From positions 1 to 5,021 of the forward strand of contig CALFGH010000204.1 of assembly GCA_937958315.1 (NCBI GenBank): a stretch of 5,021 nucleotides of DNA, given 5' to 3'. Shown here piece by piece: positions 4,904 through 5,021 of the stretch. This DNA is from an uncultured Collinsella sp. (GTDB lineage Bacteria > Actinomycetota > Coriobacteriia > Coriobacteriales > Coriobacteriaceae). Both the position numbers and the translations under genes were made by a program. Numbering within the stretch: the first letter of the stretch is position 1; every line of letters begins with the position of its first letter. The notes below the pieces were generated by a model. It was not told the DNA's origin and ran no database searches. It saw nothing but the letters and a program-made list of their open reading frames with translations.

Positions 4904-5021
4904 ATGTCCAGCAGCTACTTTATGAACCTGGTCGCCAGCGCCGTTGCCGTCATCGTGGGCATCGTGATCCACGAGAGTGCGCACGCCGCCGCGGCCTGGG
5001 CGCTCGGCGACAAAACGGCTC
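4904..5021 (+). CDS. Site-2-protease-like M50 metalloprotease, N terminus (3' truncated)
   Basis: Only the first 39 residues are visible. ATG 4904 follows GGGGAG (4894-4899), whose first base is the last base of the previous stop codon. A hydrophobic segment (residues about 7-22, MNLVASAVAVIVGIVI) runs directly into HESAH (23-27), a zinc-binding HExxH motif embedded in the membrane helix. The next residues, AAAAWALGDKTA, fit the start of the short M50 family (site-2 protease-like, intramembrane), in which LGD followed by Thr/Ala is common. Family members cleave membrane-embedded substrates; the substrate here is unknown. The second metal ligand and the rest lie outside the window. ATG 4922 is an alternative start but lacks a good ribosome site. 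Confidence 0.85.
   Translation, partial: MSSSYFMNLVASAVAVIVGIVIHESAHAAAAWALGDKTA

Noticed and set aside
1..5021. CRISPR array or insertion sequence
   Set aside because: There is no regularly spaced repeat of suitable length, no transposase-like frame, and no terminal inverted repeats with a target duplication.

Overview
The window looks like chromosomal DNA from a high-GC Gram-positive gut bacterium, most likely an actinobacterium of the Coriobacteriia (Collinsella-like). The basis is the strongly G/C-biased codon use of the housekeeping genes, the style of the DUF3825-type tail at the left edge, and a central protein resembling a nuclease-like family I associate with Coriobacteriia. The genus is inference from memory, not a database match.

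Layout, left to right. Bases 1-210 are the 3' end of a gene whose product resembles the C terminus of DUF3825 proteins. A promoter, a tRNA-Val(CAC) gene (349-423, CCA encoded) and a strong intrinsic terminator (434-470) follow. Next comes an A/T-richer segment with a 12-bp tandem repeat, small palindromes and an inverted repeat. It leads into one 384-residue gene (806-1960), whose C-terminal half reads as a DUF559/Vsr-like PD-(D/E)XK nuclease fold. After it lie about 470 bases with no convincing gene. They contain an unusual interleaved inverted repeat (2027-2158) and a G/C-rich stretch with hairpins (2159-2363). A well-formed UP element and promoter then drive tRNA-Ala(GGC) (2427-2499, CCA not encoded), which ends in its own intrinsic terminator (2516-2543).

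The right half is a compact housekeeping block on the + strand: a 678-residue ABC-F ATPase (2575-4611), a 98-residue two-segment membrane protein whose GTG start lies inside the ABC-F gene (4598-4894), and the N terminus of a site-2-protease-like M50 metalloprotease (4904 to the window end). The short spacing and overlap suggest one operon, with the small membrane protein translationally coupled to the ABC-F gene.

The most notable part is the segment between the two tRNA genes. One nuclease-like gene of different base composition sits alone there, flanked by repeat-rich non-coding DNA, as expected of a tRNA-associated accessory locus. I see no integrase, no duplicated tRNA end and no partner gene, so this is a candidate rather than a demonstrated mobile or defence system.
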